From the NCBI GenBank assembly GCA_018715295.1, contig DVLY01000151.1, forward strand, positions 1 to 22,116: a stretch of 22,116 bases of DNA. The letters are read 5' to 3'. The notes under the pieces are model-generated. The model searched no databases and was not told the DNA's origin. It saw only the letters and a program-made list of their open reading frames with translations. This DNA comes from Candidatus Merdimorpha stercoravium (lineage in GTDB: Bacteria; Bacteroidota; Bacteroidia; Flavobacteriales; UBA1820). Positions 22,079-22,116 of this stretch are shown here, one piece after another (the stretch's first letter is position 1; the number at the start of each line of letters is the position of its first letter). The position numbers and the translations under genes are program-made.

Positions 22079-22116
22079 GAAAAAGGGCGGCGACAAAAAA
22101 ACGCAGGGCGGAAGTC

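Noticed and set aside
22079..22116. Right-edge sequence after the last gene
   Set aside because: Only 38 purine-rich bases before the window ends; no hairpin or gene start can be supported.

Overview
The window looks like chromosomal DNA from a GC-rich member of the Bacteroidota. Several gene starts are preceded by the TAnnTTTG -7 element of that phylum, and strong Shine-Dalgarno sequences are mostly missing. The proteins are also typical: DUF4369/thioredoxin-fold lipoproteins, a DUF3575 protein, a retropepsin-PDZ lipoprotein and a class I fumarase. A gut Rikenellaceae (Alistipes-like) genome would fit, but that is inference from GC content and gene content. I saw no rRNA, tRNA, CRISPR array, insertion sequence or phage gene.

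Layout: (1) 51-6096, minus strand: an MGMT-family protein and a ZIP metal transporter (a pair), a two-domain aspartyl protease lipoprotein directly behind the ABC-F factor ettA, and an M23 peptidase. (2) 6097-6267: a 171-bp divergent promoter region between two cell-wall enzyme loci. (3) 6268-10080, plus strand: a tight operon of NlpC/P60 endopeptidase (YkfC-like), Tat-exported L-Ala-D/L-Glu epimerase and transglutaminase-domain lipoprotein. This is the most interesting part: it reads as a pathway for releasing and epimerising murein peptides outside the cytoplasm. (4) 10081-12060: a large hairpin, a GC-rich structured leader, class I fumarase and a strong intrinsic terminator. (5) 12176-12997: an exported thioredoxin-fold protein with a degenerate active site, then a 28-bp perfect hairpin between convergent genes. 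(6) 13100-16237, minus strand: cysK, cysE and a trpB without trpA, all using serine or O-acetylserine. (7) 16449-17126: DUF3575 protein. (8) 17227-17880: HAD phosphatase, divergent from an OppA-type solute-binding lipoprotein (18094-19743) that has no permease genes beside it. (9) 19835-22078: two consecutive DUF4369/thioredoxin-like lipoproteins, both lacking the CxxC motif.

The envelope theme is strong: about nine products carry export or lipoprotein signals, and four bear on peptidoglycan or peptide handling. The genes I call are mostly complete and ordinary for the phylum. The novelty lies in the extracytoplasmic muropeptide operon, the cysteine-free thioredoxin-fold lipoproteins, and the unexplained intergenic structures at 10096-10373 and 13027-13085.
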